A stretch of DNA of 64,000 nt from contig CAUYUJ010004769.1 of NCBI GenBank assembly GCA_963575745.1, positions 342,912 to 406,911 on the forward strand, written 5' to 3'. Below the pieces are notes generated by a model, which did no database searches, was not told the origin of the DNA, and saw only the letters and a program-made list of their open reading frames with translations. The position numbers and the translations under genes were made by a program. Positions within the stretch are counted from its first letter, which is position 1. Every line of letters starts with the position of its first letter. The DNA is from Prorocentrum cordatum (Eukaryota > Sar > Dinophyceae > Prorocentrales > Prorocentraceae). Of the stretch, positions 10,330 to 19,660 are shown one piece after another.

Positions 10330-10521
10330 GATGGTGGGCTTGTTTTCCACCGCTGCTTCCAGAAATAAGAGGGGGAGGGGGTCCTCCTCCTCCTTCTCCC
10401 CCTCCTCCTCCTCCTCCTCCTCCTCCTCCTCCTCCTCCTCCTGTTCTTCCTCCTTCTCCTCATCCTACACCCTCTTCCCCCCTCCAACTTCTGGTGGTGG
10501 TGGTGGGAAACCAGCCCATGA
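10330..10521. repeat. F13 inverted repeat with TCC microsatellite core, copy 1
   Basis: The left arm has TGGGCTTGTTTTCCACC, then a TCC/CTC tract, then the right arm CCAACTTCTGGTGGTGGTGG and GGGAAACCAGCCCA. Copies at 22523-22725 and 63589-63890 have the same arms around independently expanded TCC/GGA tracts. Confidence 0.85.
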
Positions 10522-10524
10522 TTC

Positions 10525-10746
10525 TAGAGGCCTCCTAGATCGGGGTCGATGTACTGGGGTCGGAGGGTCGCGCCGCGTCGCCGATGCCTCGGGGATGCCC
10601 CTTCGATGCAGCGGTGACGTCGGCAATACATCGGCGCGACGCCCGCGTCAAGAGCACCGGGCTCCGCATCGAGCCGCATCGGCGATGCACCGGCGATGCG
10701 GCGCGATCCGACCCCGTCCACTCGGGCCCCATAGTAGGAGGCCTAA
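10525..10746. repeat. F16 inverted-repeat element, copy 1
   Basis: It starts AGAGGCCTCCTAGATCGGGG and ends CCATAGTAGGAGGCCT. Repeated GATGCATCG- and GCGATGC-type motifs form the interior. A second copy is at 50668-50893. It abuts the F13 element directly. Confidence 0.8.
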
Positions 10747-10818
10747 ATGTTCGTCGACCCCTTGGAAGCTCCACCGAAAGCTCCAGTGGCAGGGTTTCAG
10801 CGCCCCTCAAACGGGGAC

Positions 10819-10944
10819 TCCACTAACGGGTACTTTGGCCAGTGACCCAGCGAACCCAACCCTTCCCGATGTAGGCAAAGCTGCAATGCAAGAACAAGGC
10901 CCTAAAAAGGGCAACTTTCGGCAAACATTCAAAGTACCCGTTAG
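10819..10944. repeat. Inverted repeat with ACTAACGGGTACTTTG ends
   Basis: ACTAACGGGTACTTTG at the left is exactly complementary to CAAAGTACCCGTTAGT at the right, 126 bp apart end to end. An internal GGCCCTAAAAAGGGC hairpin is present. F14 is inserted at its right end. Confidence 0.75.
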
Positions 10945-11137
10945 TAAGTACGGCAGGTTCGTGTCGTGCCGACCCCAGCGTTGGTTTTTGACACCGCAGG
11001 GATCGTTCATTCTTGAACGATCGGCCGCTGCCGCAACGTCCGATCGTTCAACATCGATCGATTCTGGGTCGCCGGCGGCGTTCAACCTTGAACGCCCGCG
11101 CTGGGGTCGCCGCTGGTCGACACGACGCAAACCTACC
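10944..11137. repeat. F14 inverted-repeat element, copy 1, with 10-bp direct repeats
   Basis: The ends are TACGGCAGGTTCGTGTCGTG and its complement near CGACACGACGCAAACCTACC. The interior has GATCGTTC and GAACGATC pairs and GCGTTCAACCTTGAACGC. GTACCCGTTA occurs at both flanks (10934-10943 and 11138-11147), consistent with a target duplication. Copies: 28513-28707, 58765-58957 and an interrupted one at 54638-55034. Confidence 0.88.
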
Positions 11138-11179
11138 GTACCCGTTACGGTGCCGTTGAGGGTTCATTGGTGCTCCGCC

Positions 11180-11480
11180 CCGGTTCGGCACAACCTTCAC
11201 GCTTCGTAGCCCCACAGGGTGCTTCACCCAAAGCCCAGGGTGGCCAGGTGCTCCGCCCCATGCCGGCGCACCTCTCGCCCGCTCCGTGGCCCCGAGGGGA
11301 GCACCACCGAGAGCCCCAGCTGCTGCGTTCGCACGGTGCCTCGCCCTCTGTCGGCACCTCTCTCACTCGTTTCGTGGCCGTGCAGGATGCTCCACCGAAC
11401 TCTCCAATGGCTGCGTTCGCACGGCGTCGCCACGCCCCGAGCCGGCACACACACACACATCTCACACTCTTCGTGGTCCC
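11180..11480. repeat. Degenerate repeat of about 70-80 bp
   Basis: Phrases such as TCGTGGCCCC, GGGTGCTTCACC and GCTCCACCGA recur at loose 70-80 bp spacing, recalling the 77-bp satellite at 8.8-9.8 kb in composition. Alignment is too weak to count copies. No gene is seen. Confidence 0.4.
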
Positions 11481-11576
11481 TCCCGTTTCCGATTTGAGTC
11501 ACGAGAGTGCGTGTGTGCATCGCAAGGCTATTGTGTTCAGCCATGGACAGATGGCAATCGACCACACATTGCGAAA

Positions 11577-11650
11577 GATCCGCCTGCATGAGACGCCGCT
11601 GGGGGGGTCCAGCGCAGATCCAAGACATCCGCATGGACCTACAACATTGG
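11577..11650. repeat. F7 right-half fragment
   Basis: CGCTGGGGGGGTCCAGCGC followed by AGATCCAAGACATCCGC matches the right arm of the F7 hairpin family. The left arm is missing. Confidence 0.5.
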
Positions 11651-11714
11651 TGGCTACGCAAGTCGTGATCCTTCGACCAGAGACTTAGACCCCATCTTCC
11701 TGCATCATGTTTTT

Positions 11715-11890
11715 GAAGGGGCCCTGAGACACACACACACACACACACATTTAAATACACACAACTAAAAATATGCAGATATGTTTCTGTATTTTCTGGG
11801 TCTTTGTCTCCCCCCCCCACTTCCCATAGTTTCCCATACTTTCTGGGGAGTCGACGATTCATTGTGCCTGTGTTATTTTTTCCCTCCTGA
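11715..11890 (+). repeat. F2 AT-rich interspersed element, copy 2
   Basis: Same boundaries as the 5751 copy (GAAGGGGCCCTGAGACACAC to CCCTCCTGA). The CA run near the left end has expanded. Confidence 0.88.
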
Positions 11891-11979
11891 GTTTCAACCG
11901 GATCGATCTGCGATGGCCCTGGGTCGGAAGGCGAACGCCCACCCCCACCCCCAGTCCCGACCCCATCCCCGAGACCCCG

Positions 11980-12072
11980 CAGGGAGGAGGAGGAGTGAAC
12001 GCAGGAGGAGGAGGAGGAGGAGGGGGAGGAGGAGGAGGAGGAGGAGGAGGAGGAGGAGGAGGGGGAGGCGGG
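11980..12072. repeat. GAG microsatellite
   Basis: About 75 bp of GAG/GGA repeat, flanked by CCCCACCCCCAGTCCC-like and GACTGGGGGTGGGGG inverted arms, so it may be another hairpin element with a microsatellite core. Confidence 0.8.
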
Positions 12073-12116
12073 ACTGGGGGTGGGGGCGTTTTTTTTTAAT
12101 CCCTGGGCCCCGACTG

Positions 12117-12233
12117 GCCATTGCTCGGACGTCCATTCCCTGTGTGTGTTTTCGGTTTCGTGCGTGGTTCTTTCGCCAGATGATCAAGGGTGCTCCTCGA
12201 TGGTCCTCGCCGAACGCGTCCAAGCGATGCCAA
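12117..12233 (+). repeat. F1 short inverted-repeat element, copy 2
   Basis: CCATTGCTCGGACGTCC at the left and CCAAGCGATGCCAAG at the right; the interior blocks match the family. It ends about 60 bp before an F11 element. Confidence 0.88.
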
Positions 12234-12292
12234 GCCGAAGAACCACCCCCCAACCCCCAGCCCCGACCCCCTGTGTCGCGGGGCCTCGGGTA

Positions 12293-12502
12293 TGGACGTC
12301 CGACATGGGTACGAACAAAAATTGGTACAATGCCCAATAGCACATGTCGTTCCAAACCAACAGCGGCCGCTGTTGGGCCGGCGGCATTCTGTCTCAAACG
12401 GACACAGGCCGCGGCGGCGCGGACAGCGAGTCCTGTTCAAAATGAACCAGAACTGCTGTTGGGCAGTGTACCCCTTCTTTCCGTACCCATTCCGCTCGTG
12501 CG
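12293..12502. repeat. F11 inverted-repeat element, copy 1
   Basis: GGTACAATGCCCAATAGC at the left faces GCTGTTGGGCAGTGTACC at the right. The middle carries AACAGCGGCCGCTGTT and GGCCGCGGCGGCGCGGAC. Other copies are at 48798-48998 and 53189-53400. Confidence 0.88.
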
Positions 12503-12536
12503 GATCGGGGATGGGGGCGGCACTGGTAATTAGGGA

Positions 12537-12672
12537 GCCCACACAGGACGTACGCGCCCAGCTATGTACATGAACACGGCCCCTCGATCCGCGAAACCGG
12601 CCGCGTTATGCGAACATTTGCGCAATGCGTACTCTCGGAAGCAGCGTGGATTCATGCACGTGTGCGTCCTGT
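12537..12672. repeat. F20 dispersed repeat, copy 2
   Basis: It shares AGGACGTACGCGCCCA, then GAACACGGCCCC and GTGCGTC with 5225-5365. The two differ by many substitutions. Confidence 0.6.
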
Positions 12673-12729
12673 TGTCGCTACTGAACTGGGGGTGGGGGGT
12701 GGGCCTTCGCCTTCCCGGCTGCTGGGGCG

Positions 12730-12945
12730 AAGGATTGCAAAAAAACATAGGATTGCAAAACAACCCGAAGGATTGCAAAAAAAAAAAACCCTGAACGAAG
12801 TATTGCAAAAAAACCCTTTCGCAATCCTTTTTTTGCAATCTTTTTTTTGCAATCCTGACGAAGGTTTTTTTTTGCAATCCTTTTTGTTGCAATCCTTCGT
12901 TTTTTTTGCAATCCTGGTTTTTTTGCAATCCGAAGCCCGACGAGC
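12730..12945. repeat. F19 cluster of GGATTGCAAAAAA motifs in inverted halves
   Basis: Four motifs reading (GGA or GTA)TTGCAAAA in the left half are followed by about seven reverse-complement TTTTTGCAATCC motifs in the right half. Outer ends are GAAGGATTGC and GCAATCCGAAG. The whole could fold into alternative hairpins. Confidence 0.85.
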
Positions 12946-13035
12946 CTGCCCGGAGCGACACGCCGACAGCGCGCCTGGAGCTCGAGAGCCCCCCCCCCCC
13001 CCGGGCTCTCCGCGCCTGCCCCCCGAGCCCGGGCC

Positions 13036-13165
13036 ACCGCTCGGACGTCCACTCCCTGTGCGTGTGTTTGCTCGGTGTCGTGCGTGGCTTACGTCGCCAA
13101 ATCATCCAGGGTGCCCCCTCGATTGGTCCTCGCCGCAAGAAGACTGCACACGCCCGAGCGATGCC
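13036..13165 (+). repeat. F1 short inverted-repeat element, copy 3
   Basis: It starts ACCGCTCGGACGTCC and ends CCCGAGCGATGCC. GAGCCCGGGCC just before and GAGCCGGGGCC 2 bp after form an 11-bp near-identical flanking repeat. Confidence 0.85.
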
Positions 13166-13300
13166 GAGAGCCGGGGCCTTCTCCCAGGAGGACCCGCTTC
13201 TCGCCCCGTGGGGTCCCAGGGCTGGGCAGCGGGGCGCGCGAAGGGCGCTGGAAGGCCTGGCGACGAGCTCTGGAAGCTCCTGGCGAGAGCTCCGGGGGGG

Positions 13301-13475
13301 GTTGGGCGTGGCTTAATGGGGGGGTCATAAATGGGGGTCAGAAACGGTCCCCTTTCGTGCCCCTTTCGAGCCCCTCCGGACCCCCAGGGGGCTCGTTTAG
13401 GTACCGTTTGGGTACCTTTTCGGACCACCCTCACCAACCCCCCATTTATGACCCCCCCATTACGCAACGCCCAAC
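13301..13475. repeat. F9 inverted-repeat element with exact 30-bp flanking duplication
   Basis: The 175-bp element has GTTGGGCGTGGCTTAATG at one end and CATTACGCAACGCCCAAC at the other, plus long GGGGGGGTCATAAATGG arms. The 30 bp at 13271-13300 are repeated without mismatch at 13476-13505. A second copy is at 39892-40070. Confidence 0.92.
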
Positions 13476-13877
13476 TGGAAGCTCCTGGCGAGAGCTCCGG
13501 GGGGGACCTTCTGGAGAGCTTCCGGGCACGTGTGTCGGGAAGCGCTTGGACAAGGCATCTCGGGACGCGCTAAAAGCTCAAGCGAGGCGCGCCGAGGCTT
13601 CCCGCGGCTCGAGCTTCTTAATCTGAACTCCTCTTAGCTCTCAGGGACCTGTCCGGGAAAAAGGACAATCAAACCTTCCGTCGTGTGTTCTCTCAATGCG
13701 CGAAGTGGGGAATCCAACAGGTACCAATACCGCTACTCCCTAGACCTCTCCTGGGGTGGGTTCTGACTGAAATTCCGAGGCGAGTCCAGCGGTGGCGACG
13801 AGGGCCTCCCGGGAGTCCCAAGCAGGCAAAAAGAGGCGCGGGCAGCGGTATCGGTACCTCTTCCTCCTCTGATAAAG

Positions 13878-14063
13878 TCGGCGGCGAACGATGAACGGGA
13901 AGTGAGAAGAAGGCCTTCTCAGAAGGCGTCGGGGCTTCTCAGAAGCCTTCCGGCCTTCTGAGAAGTTTTCCGTGTCTTCGGGGAAAGCATCGAACATCTC
14001 TCATAAGGCCAGGGGACTTCCGAGCCTTCTGGAAAGGCACTTCCCCCCTGGGCTCGCCGCCGA
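13878..14063. repeat. F3 inverted-repeat element, copy 2
   Basis: GTCGGCGGCGAACG at the left and GGCTCGCCGCCGAG at the right enclose several CTTCTGAGAAG palindromes. Confidence 0.85.
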
Positions 14064-14093
14064 GAAGGGGTCTTCCCCACGAGCCCCGCCCGC

Positions 14094-14185
14094 CTGAAGC
14101 CCTGTTCCTTGATAATGCGCTGGCCGCAGTCCACGATGCCCTTGTAGCGCGGCACCTCGCCGCTCCGGATCTTCGGGTTAGCGTC
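14094..14185 (-). CDS. ADP/ATP translocase paralog, internal exon B (partial gene)
   Basis: These 92 bp encode residues DANPKIRSGE to KEQGFR plus two bases of the next codon, identical in protein to residues 43-73 of the intact carrier. A CGCGAG acceptor precedes the first codon and a GC donor follows TTCAG. It joins exon A (ending QTQ at 20376) in phase 0 and exon C (starting at 3091) in phase 2. Only three nucleotides differ from the intact gene, all synonymous, so it is much closer to that gene than exons A and C are. Recent gene conversion or a separate origin could explain this. The intron to exon C would be 11 kb long and enclose the intact carrier gene. Confidence 0.82.
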
Positions 14186-14195
14186 CTCGCGGCGG

Positions 14196-14400
14196 GCGAC
14201 GACGACGACGACCACGCCGACGCCGACGCCGACGCCGACGACGACGGCGACGGCGACGACGTCGACGACGAAGGCGGCGACGATGGACGACGGACGACGG
14301 ACGACGACGGCGGACGGACAGCGGCGGCAGCCCACGACGACGACGATGACGACGACGGCGACGACGACGACGATGACGACGACGACGACGACGACGATTG
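14196..14400. repeat. GAC/GACGGC triplet microsatellite
   Basis: About 200 bp of GAC, GCC and GGA triplets immediately upstream (minus strand) of exon B. It would lie within the long intron of the split carrier gene. Confidence 0.93.
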
Positions 14401-15440
14401 TCGGGAATGTTCAGAACCCGGACCTCCAACGTACTCAAACAATCAAGACGGATCTGTGTTCACCATTTTCGGCTCTGGGGGCGGCCCTTTCCGTGTCCCA
14501 AAAACTACTCAGGATGAAAGGCAGGTTCGAGACTTCCGTGGACTCTGTATTGAAAAAGCAACACATTGGATCTCTGGGGATTCTCCTGGATATGAGACTG
14601 CTAATGCTCCAAAACCAACGCTGGCAAACCACTGCTCCCTGCCCCCCTCTGTTTCCTACCTTCCTCCCCTTCCGCGTTCGACTGTCCAGAGGGATGCTGA
14701 ACCGACAGCCCTCCGGACCCACCACCACGAAAACTCAGGACCCCCCCCCGAAAACCTTGGAAACCATGGAAGCTCGAGAGTCCCTGACCATCCCGCCCGC
14801 AAGTCTTCCCTCTCCTCCTCTTCTGCCTCCTTGCTGCCCCCCCCTCCCCCTGCCCCCTCCCTCAAAAGCTGCCAGCTAGACCTGCCATGGGGCGTCTTCT
14901 GCCTGGGATCTCGAGGCGGATCCAGCCGTGGCGACGAGGTCCCACCAGGAGGCATCGGAGAAGCGTGAGAAGTCCCTTCCTCTCCCCGTCCTGCCCCCGC
15001 TCTGCTTCTCTGCGCAACCACTCCAGGTCGTCGGGGTCGTCGTCGTCGCTATCGTCTTCGTCACCGCCACTGTCCGACAAACGACGCGACGGTGGCCCCG
15101 ATGTCTCTCGATCCGATCGGCAGAGGTGGGATCGGTGCTCATCCTCCTCCGCCTCCTCGTGGGAAGGACGGGAAGGATGAGGGGAGTGCTCTTGGAGATT
15201 TCGGGCGGGAGGGGGTGAGAAGGGGGGGTAATGGTTCCAGGGGGGTTCTGGGATGCACTCTCCTTCTCCGTGCCCCTCCTACCACTTCCTTCTATCCTGT
15301 ACCCCCTTCCTCCTCCGATTGCCCCTCCACCCCCTCCTCCCCCTACCTCCAACCCCTCCACCTCTTGCCCCACCTACCCCTACTGAACCCTTCCCTGTCG
15401 CACCCTGCGACGTGTCGGCAGGGCGGGCTGGGCGTTTCGC
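14400..15440. other. Stretch without recognised gene
   Basis: Pyrimidine-rich runs (14800-14870, 15240-15400) and short TCGTCG repeats near 15030. Frames do not show sustained protein-like sequence. No family element with clear ends is seen. Confidence 0.45.
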
Positions 15441-15449
15441 TTGAGGCTC

Positions 15450-15880
15450 CCTCAACACGTATCTTGAGGCTTCGGAGTTTGCAAGGGTTTCACGGATGGA
15501 AGGCGGGAGGGTTTTTAAAATGTAGCTCTCGCCGTGGCGCCGCGCAATATCTTCTGAAAGTTTATAGCAGTTTCACGGGCGTAGACCGGCTCCCTTTGAA
15601 ACATGTGGCTCTCGTCATCGCGCTGCGAACACTTGCCTTGAAAGCTCGCAGGATCTCCACGGATAGATGGCGGTTCATTTTCAAAATGCTGCTCTCGCCT
15701 CAACGCCGCGCGCATTCGCCGTAACAGATCGCAGGAGCTTCACGGATGGAGGAGGTTCCCTTTTCAAGATGTGACTCTCGCCTCAGCGCCGAACACATTC
15801 TTGCTCAAAGATCGCAAGAATTTAACGCATACAGGGGGCCGTTTCAACATGTCAACACCGTACACATTCGTCGTAAACGA
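15450..15880. repeat. 83-bp degenerate tandem repeat, about 5 copies
   Basis: The landmark CTCTCG with GCGCCGCGCACAT-like sequence recurs at 15526, 15609, 15692 and 15775, a spacing of exactly 83 bp. Each unit also has a TTCACGGATGGA-like block. Copies are about 70% alike by eye. Confidence 0.8.
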
Positions 15881-16460
15881 CTACAGCGACGTAACGGATT
15901 CTTATGGTTGACGTCCCTGGAATGGTTTCCCTCGCGATTTAGGATTGTCAGGGTGCAGCAATCACGTTGGTTCGCGGTGTTGAAGCCCCAAAAACGGATT
16001 TCAGTGACGATTCAGGTCCGTCAGGACGCAAGAGCAACGTTGACTCGCGGCGTTGAACTTCAAGGAACTGTGTTTTGGCACGATTGGGGATTCTCGGACG
16101 GTTGTCTTCCGACGGGGCCCTTCCAGCAGTGAAATTCACTCCTTGCAGGAGCCTTACTTATGGAGAGACAGCTCTTCTCCAACCCCCTCGGCGCTTGGCA
16201 CTGATTGCAAGGAACCCGATGCTCGGAGCTGCAGGCCGCTAGGGGTGGCGAACAGGAACGAGGGCGCTGAGGATGAGCCAAGACACCCGTCCAGGGGCAG
16301 GGGCTCTCTTGAGGGCGTCCTCGCCCCCCTGGAGAGCGCAGGAGGGAAGGGAAAGGAGGGGGCCCGATCTCCCCCCTCCTCGCCCTCTCCTTCCTCATCC
16401 TCCCCCCCCGCCCATTCTCATCCTCCTCCTCCTCATCATCATCCTCGTTCTTCTCATCTA

Positions 16461-16623
16461 TGAGGGGGCCCTGGGACACACAAATAAATACACACGAATA
16501 GCAGGATTCCCCTATATGTTCCTGAATTTTCTGGGTTTCCGTCTTCCCCCCCCACTTCCCATAATTTTCAATATTTTCTGGGTAATCGACGATTAATTGT
16601 GTCTGTGTGTTTTTCCCTCCTGA
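16461..16623 (+). repeat. F2 AT-rich interspersed element, copy 3
   Basis: First of three F2 copies in the same orientation within 670 bp. It runs from GAGGGGGCCCTGGGACACAC to CCCTCCTGA. Confidence 0.9.
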
Positions 16624-16734
16624 ATCTAGCTCGCTCACCTTCGTCTGCAACCGAGAAGGGGGGGCAGAAGCCACGACGAGCCAGCGGCCGGCCCAGATGG
16701 GGCGGGACGAGCGGGCGGGACTGACCAATGACAT

Positions 16735-16894
16735 TTAAAGGAAACCCAGGGACACACAAATAAATAGACACAAATGACAGGATTCCCCATATTTTCCAAT
16801 ATTTTCTGGGTTTGTGTCTTCCCCCACTTCCCATATTTTCTCATATTTTCTGGGGAATCGACGGTTAATTGTGTCTGTGTTTTTCTCCTTCCTG
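16735..16894 (+). repeat. F2 AT-rich interspersed element, copy 4
   Basis: It runs from AAAGGAAACCCAGGGACACAC to CTCCTTCCTGA. It is spaced about 110 bp from copy 3, so this is not a simple tandem array. Confidence 0.9.
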
Positions 16895-16958
16895 ATTTGA
16901 AGCGGTTCAGATCTCATTTGGAAAAGTATGTCTCACTCCGCACTCTCGCGTGGCACAC

Positions 16959-17131
16959 TGAAAGGACCCTGGGACACACAATTATAAATAGACACAAATA
17001 ACAGGACTCCAAATATTTTCTTATATGTTTCGGATGTTCGTTTGGATGTTCGTCTTCCCCCCACTTCCCATATTTTCCCATATCTTCTGGGGAGTCGACG
17101 ATCAATTGTGTCTGTGTTGTTTCCCTCCTGA
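16959..17131 (+). repeat. F2 AT-rich interspersed element, copy 5
   Basis: It runs from TGAAAGGACCCTGGGACACAC to TTCCCTCCTGA. It has a duplicated GGATGTTCGT motif in the middle. Confidence 0.9.
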
Positions 17132-17334
17132 TATGTATCGGTCCGCACCTCGAGTGGAACACGCCTGCAATGGCCCCGCGCAGACCGCGCGGTCGCTATT
17201 GGCTGCGACCGCGCACGGAGCCTGCATTGGTCCCCGTGCAGTTCACTCACCGATTACGTCTTTGCTCCATCCCCAGATGATTGAGCAGGGACCGACCGTC
17301 CCGGCATTCCTATAGTCCTACCACGGAAAGTTCT

Positions 17335-17470
17335 TGGAACCCAGAATGTTTCTAAGAACAATGGCAATGTTCTTAGAACATGAACCCGATTTGTTAAAAC
17401 AAAACAGTCCCCTGTTCTAAGAACAATTCGTGCAAACCACCCGAGGTTCTTAGAACATGCTTTGGTAATC
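17335..17470. repeat. Cluster of GTTCTTAGAACAT palindromes
   Basis: Five variants of the perfect palindrome GTTCTTAGAAC or its half sites (GTTTCTAAGAAC, TGTTCTAAGAAC) lie within 130 bp. The cluster could fold as hairpins. It could also resemble a binding-site array, but no gene start is nearby. Confidence 0.6.
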
Positions 17471-17756
17471 AGCGCCTGCGGCGGGCTCCTTGTATAGCTT
17501 GAAAAACTTGCGCCTGCGGCGTGCTTCGTCAAAGCCGCGCAGACTGCCACCGTCCCTGCCGCCCCCATCACTCTTATCCGCAACTGCGGGGTGCTACGTA
17601 GGCCTATAGGCGAGCCAGGACGCTTCGCCACTGCTTGAGACGAATCCACTGCCAACTGGAGGGGATGTCCGATAAAAAAGCTACTTTCGAACATCATAAT
17701 TACGCTACCGAGGAACCCCACATACTTAGCATGGTTGTTGCGTGGTGATAGCAGCA

Positions 17757-19427
17757 CCCTCTCTGGTGTCGAGAAAGTGCCACGCTTTCCGACCCTGGCA
17801 CGCATAGAGGCCGCGCTGAGGGACCACCCCCTGCGCACCCTCTCTGGTGTCGAGAAAGTGCCACCCCTGCCACGCTCTCCGACCCTGGCACGCATAGAGA
17901 CCGCGCTGAGGGACCACCCCCTGCGCACCCTCTCTGGTGTCGAGAAAGTATCACCCCTGCCACGCTCTCCGGCCCTGGCTCGCATAGAGACCGCGCTGAG
18001 GGAGCACCCCCTGTGCACCCCCTCTGGTGTCGTGAAAATGCCACCCCTGCCACGCACTCCGACCCTGGCACGCATAGAGACCGCGCTGAAGGACCACCCC
18101 CTGCGCACCCTCTCTGGTGTCGAGAAAGTGCCACCCCTGCCACGCTCTCCGACCCTGGCACGCATAGACACCGCGCAGAGGGACCACCCCCTGCGCACCC
18201 TCTCTGGTGTCGAGAAAATGCCACCCCTGCCACGCTTTCCGACCCTGGCACGCATAGAGGCCGCGCTGAGGGACCACCCCTGCGCACCCTCTCTGGTGTC
18301 GAGAAAGTGCCACCCCTGCCACGCTCTCCGACCCTGGCACGCATAGAGACCGCGCTGAGGGACCACCCCTGCGCACCCTCTCTGGTGTCGAGAAAGTGCC
18401 ACCCCTGCCACGCTCTCCGACCCTGGCACGCATAGAGAGGGACCACCTGCGCTCGCCACAGTGGCGCACCGCGCTGGGACCACCCCCTGCGCACCCTCTC
18501 TGGTGTCGAGAAAGTGCCACCCCTGCCACGCCCTCCGACCCTGGCACGCATAGAGACCGCGCTGAGGGACCACCCCCTGCGCACCCTCTCTGGTGTCGAG
18601 AAAGTGCCACCCCTGCCACGCTCTCCGACCCTGGCACGCATAGAGACCGCGCTGAGGGAGCACCCCCTGCGCACCCTCTCTGGTGTCGAGAAAATGCCAC
18701 CCCTGCTGCGCTCTCCGATCCTGGCACGCATAGAGACCGCGCTGATGGACCACCCCCTGTGCACCCTCTCTGGAGTCGTGAAAATGCCACCCCTGCCACG
18801 CTTTCCGACCCTGGCACGCATAGAGACCGCGCTGAGGGACCACCCCCTGCGCACCCTCTCTGGTGTCGAGAAAAATGCCACCCCTGCCACGCTTTCCGAC
18901 CCTGGCACGCATAGAGACCGCGCTGAGGGACCACCCCCTGCGCACCCTCTCTGGTGTCGAGAAAATGCCACCCCTGCTGCGCTTTCCGACCCTGGCACGC
19001 ATAGAGACCGCGCTGAGGGACCACCCCCTGCGCACCCTCTCTGGTGTTGAGAAACTGCCACCCCTGCCACGCTCTCCGACCCTGGCACGCGTACAGACCG
19101 CGCTGAGGGACCACCCCCTGCGCACCCTCTCTGGTGTCGAGAAACTGCCACCCCTGCCACGCTCTCCGACCCTGGCACGCGTACAGACCGCGCTGAGGGA
19201 CCACCCCCTGCGCACCCTCTCTGGTGTCGAGAAAGTGCCACCCCTGCCACGCTCTCCGACCCTGGCACGCATAGAGACCGCGCTAAGGGACCACCCCCTG
19301 CGCTCCCTCTCTGGTGTCGAGAAAGTGCCACCCCTGCCACGCTCTCCGACCCTGGCACGCATAGAGACCGCGCTGAGGGACCACCCCCTGCGCACCCTCT
19401 CTGGTGTCGAGAAAATGCCACCCGTGC
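17757..19427. repeat. 90-bp satellite array, about 18 copies
   Basis: The unit contains CTGCGCACCCTCTCTGGTGT, CGAGAAAGTGCCACCCCTGC and GACCCTGGCACGCATAGAGA. Because 90 is a multiple of 3 and the unit lacks stops, several frames stay open for up to 741 codons; these encode a 30-residue repeat and are not convincing proteins. One shortened variant unit lies near 18435-18480. Confidence 0.97.
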
Positions 19428-19429
19428 TA

Positions 19430-19660
19430 CGCTATGCCGTGCCGTGCCCTGCGCGCCAGCCCTGTGCTGTTGTGCTGTGCTGTGCTGCTGTGCGGTGAGT
19501 TGTGCTGTGCTGTGCCGTGCTGCGGTGAGCTGTGCTGTGCTGCGGTGAGTTGTGCTGTGCTGTGCTGTGCCGTGCTGAGCTGAGCTGAATTGCGCTAAGA
19601 TGTGCCGTGCTGAGCTGAGATGAGCTGAGCTGAGCTGTGCTGAGCAGTGCTGTGAGGAGG
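19430..19660. repeat. Pentanucleotide TGTGC / TGAGC repeat tract
   Basis: Imperfect GCTGT then GCTGA pentamers fill the right part of the S element. Confidence 0.9.
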
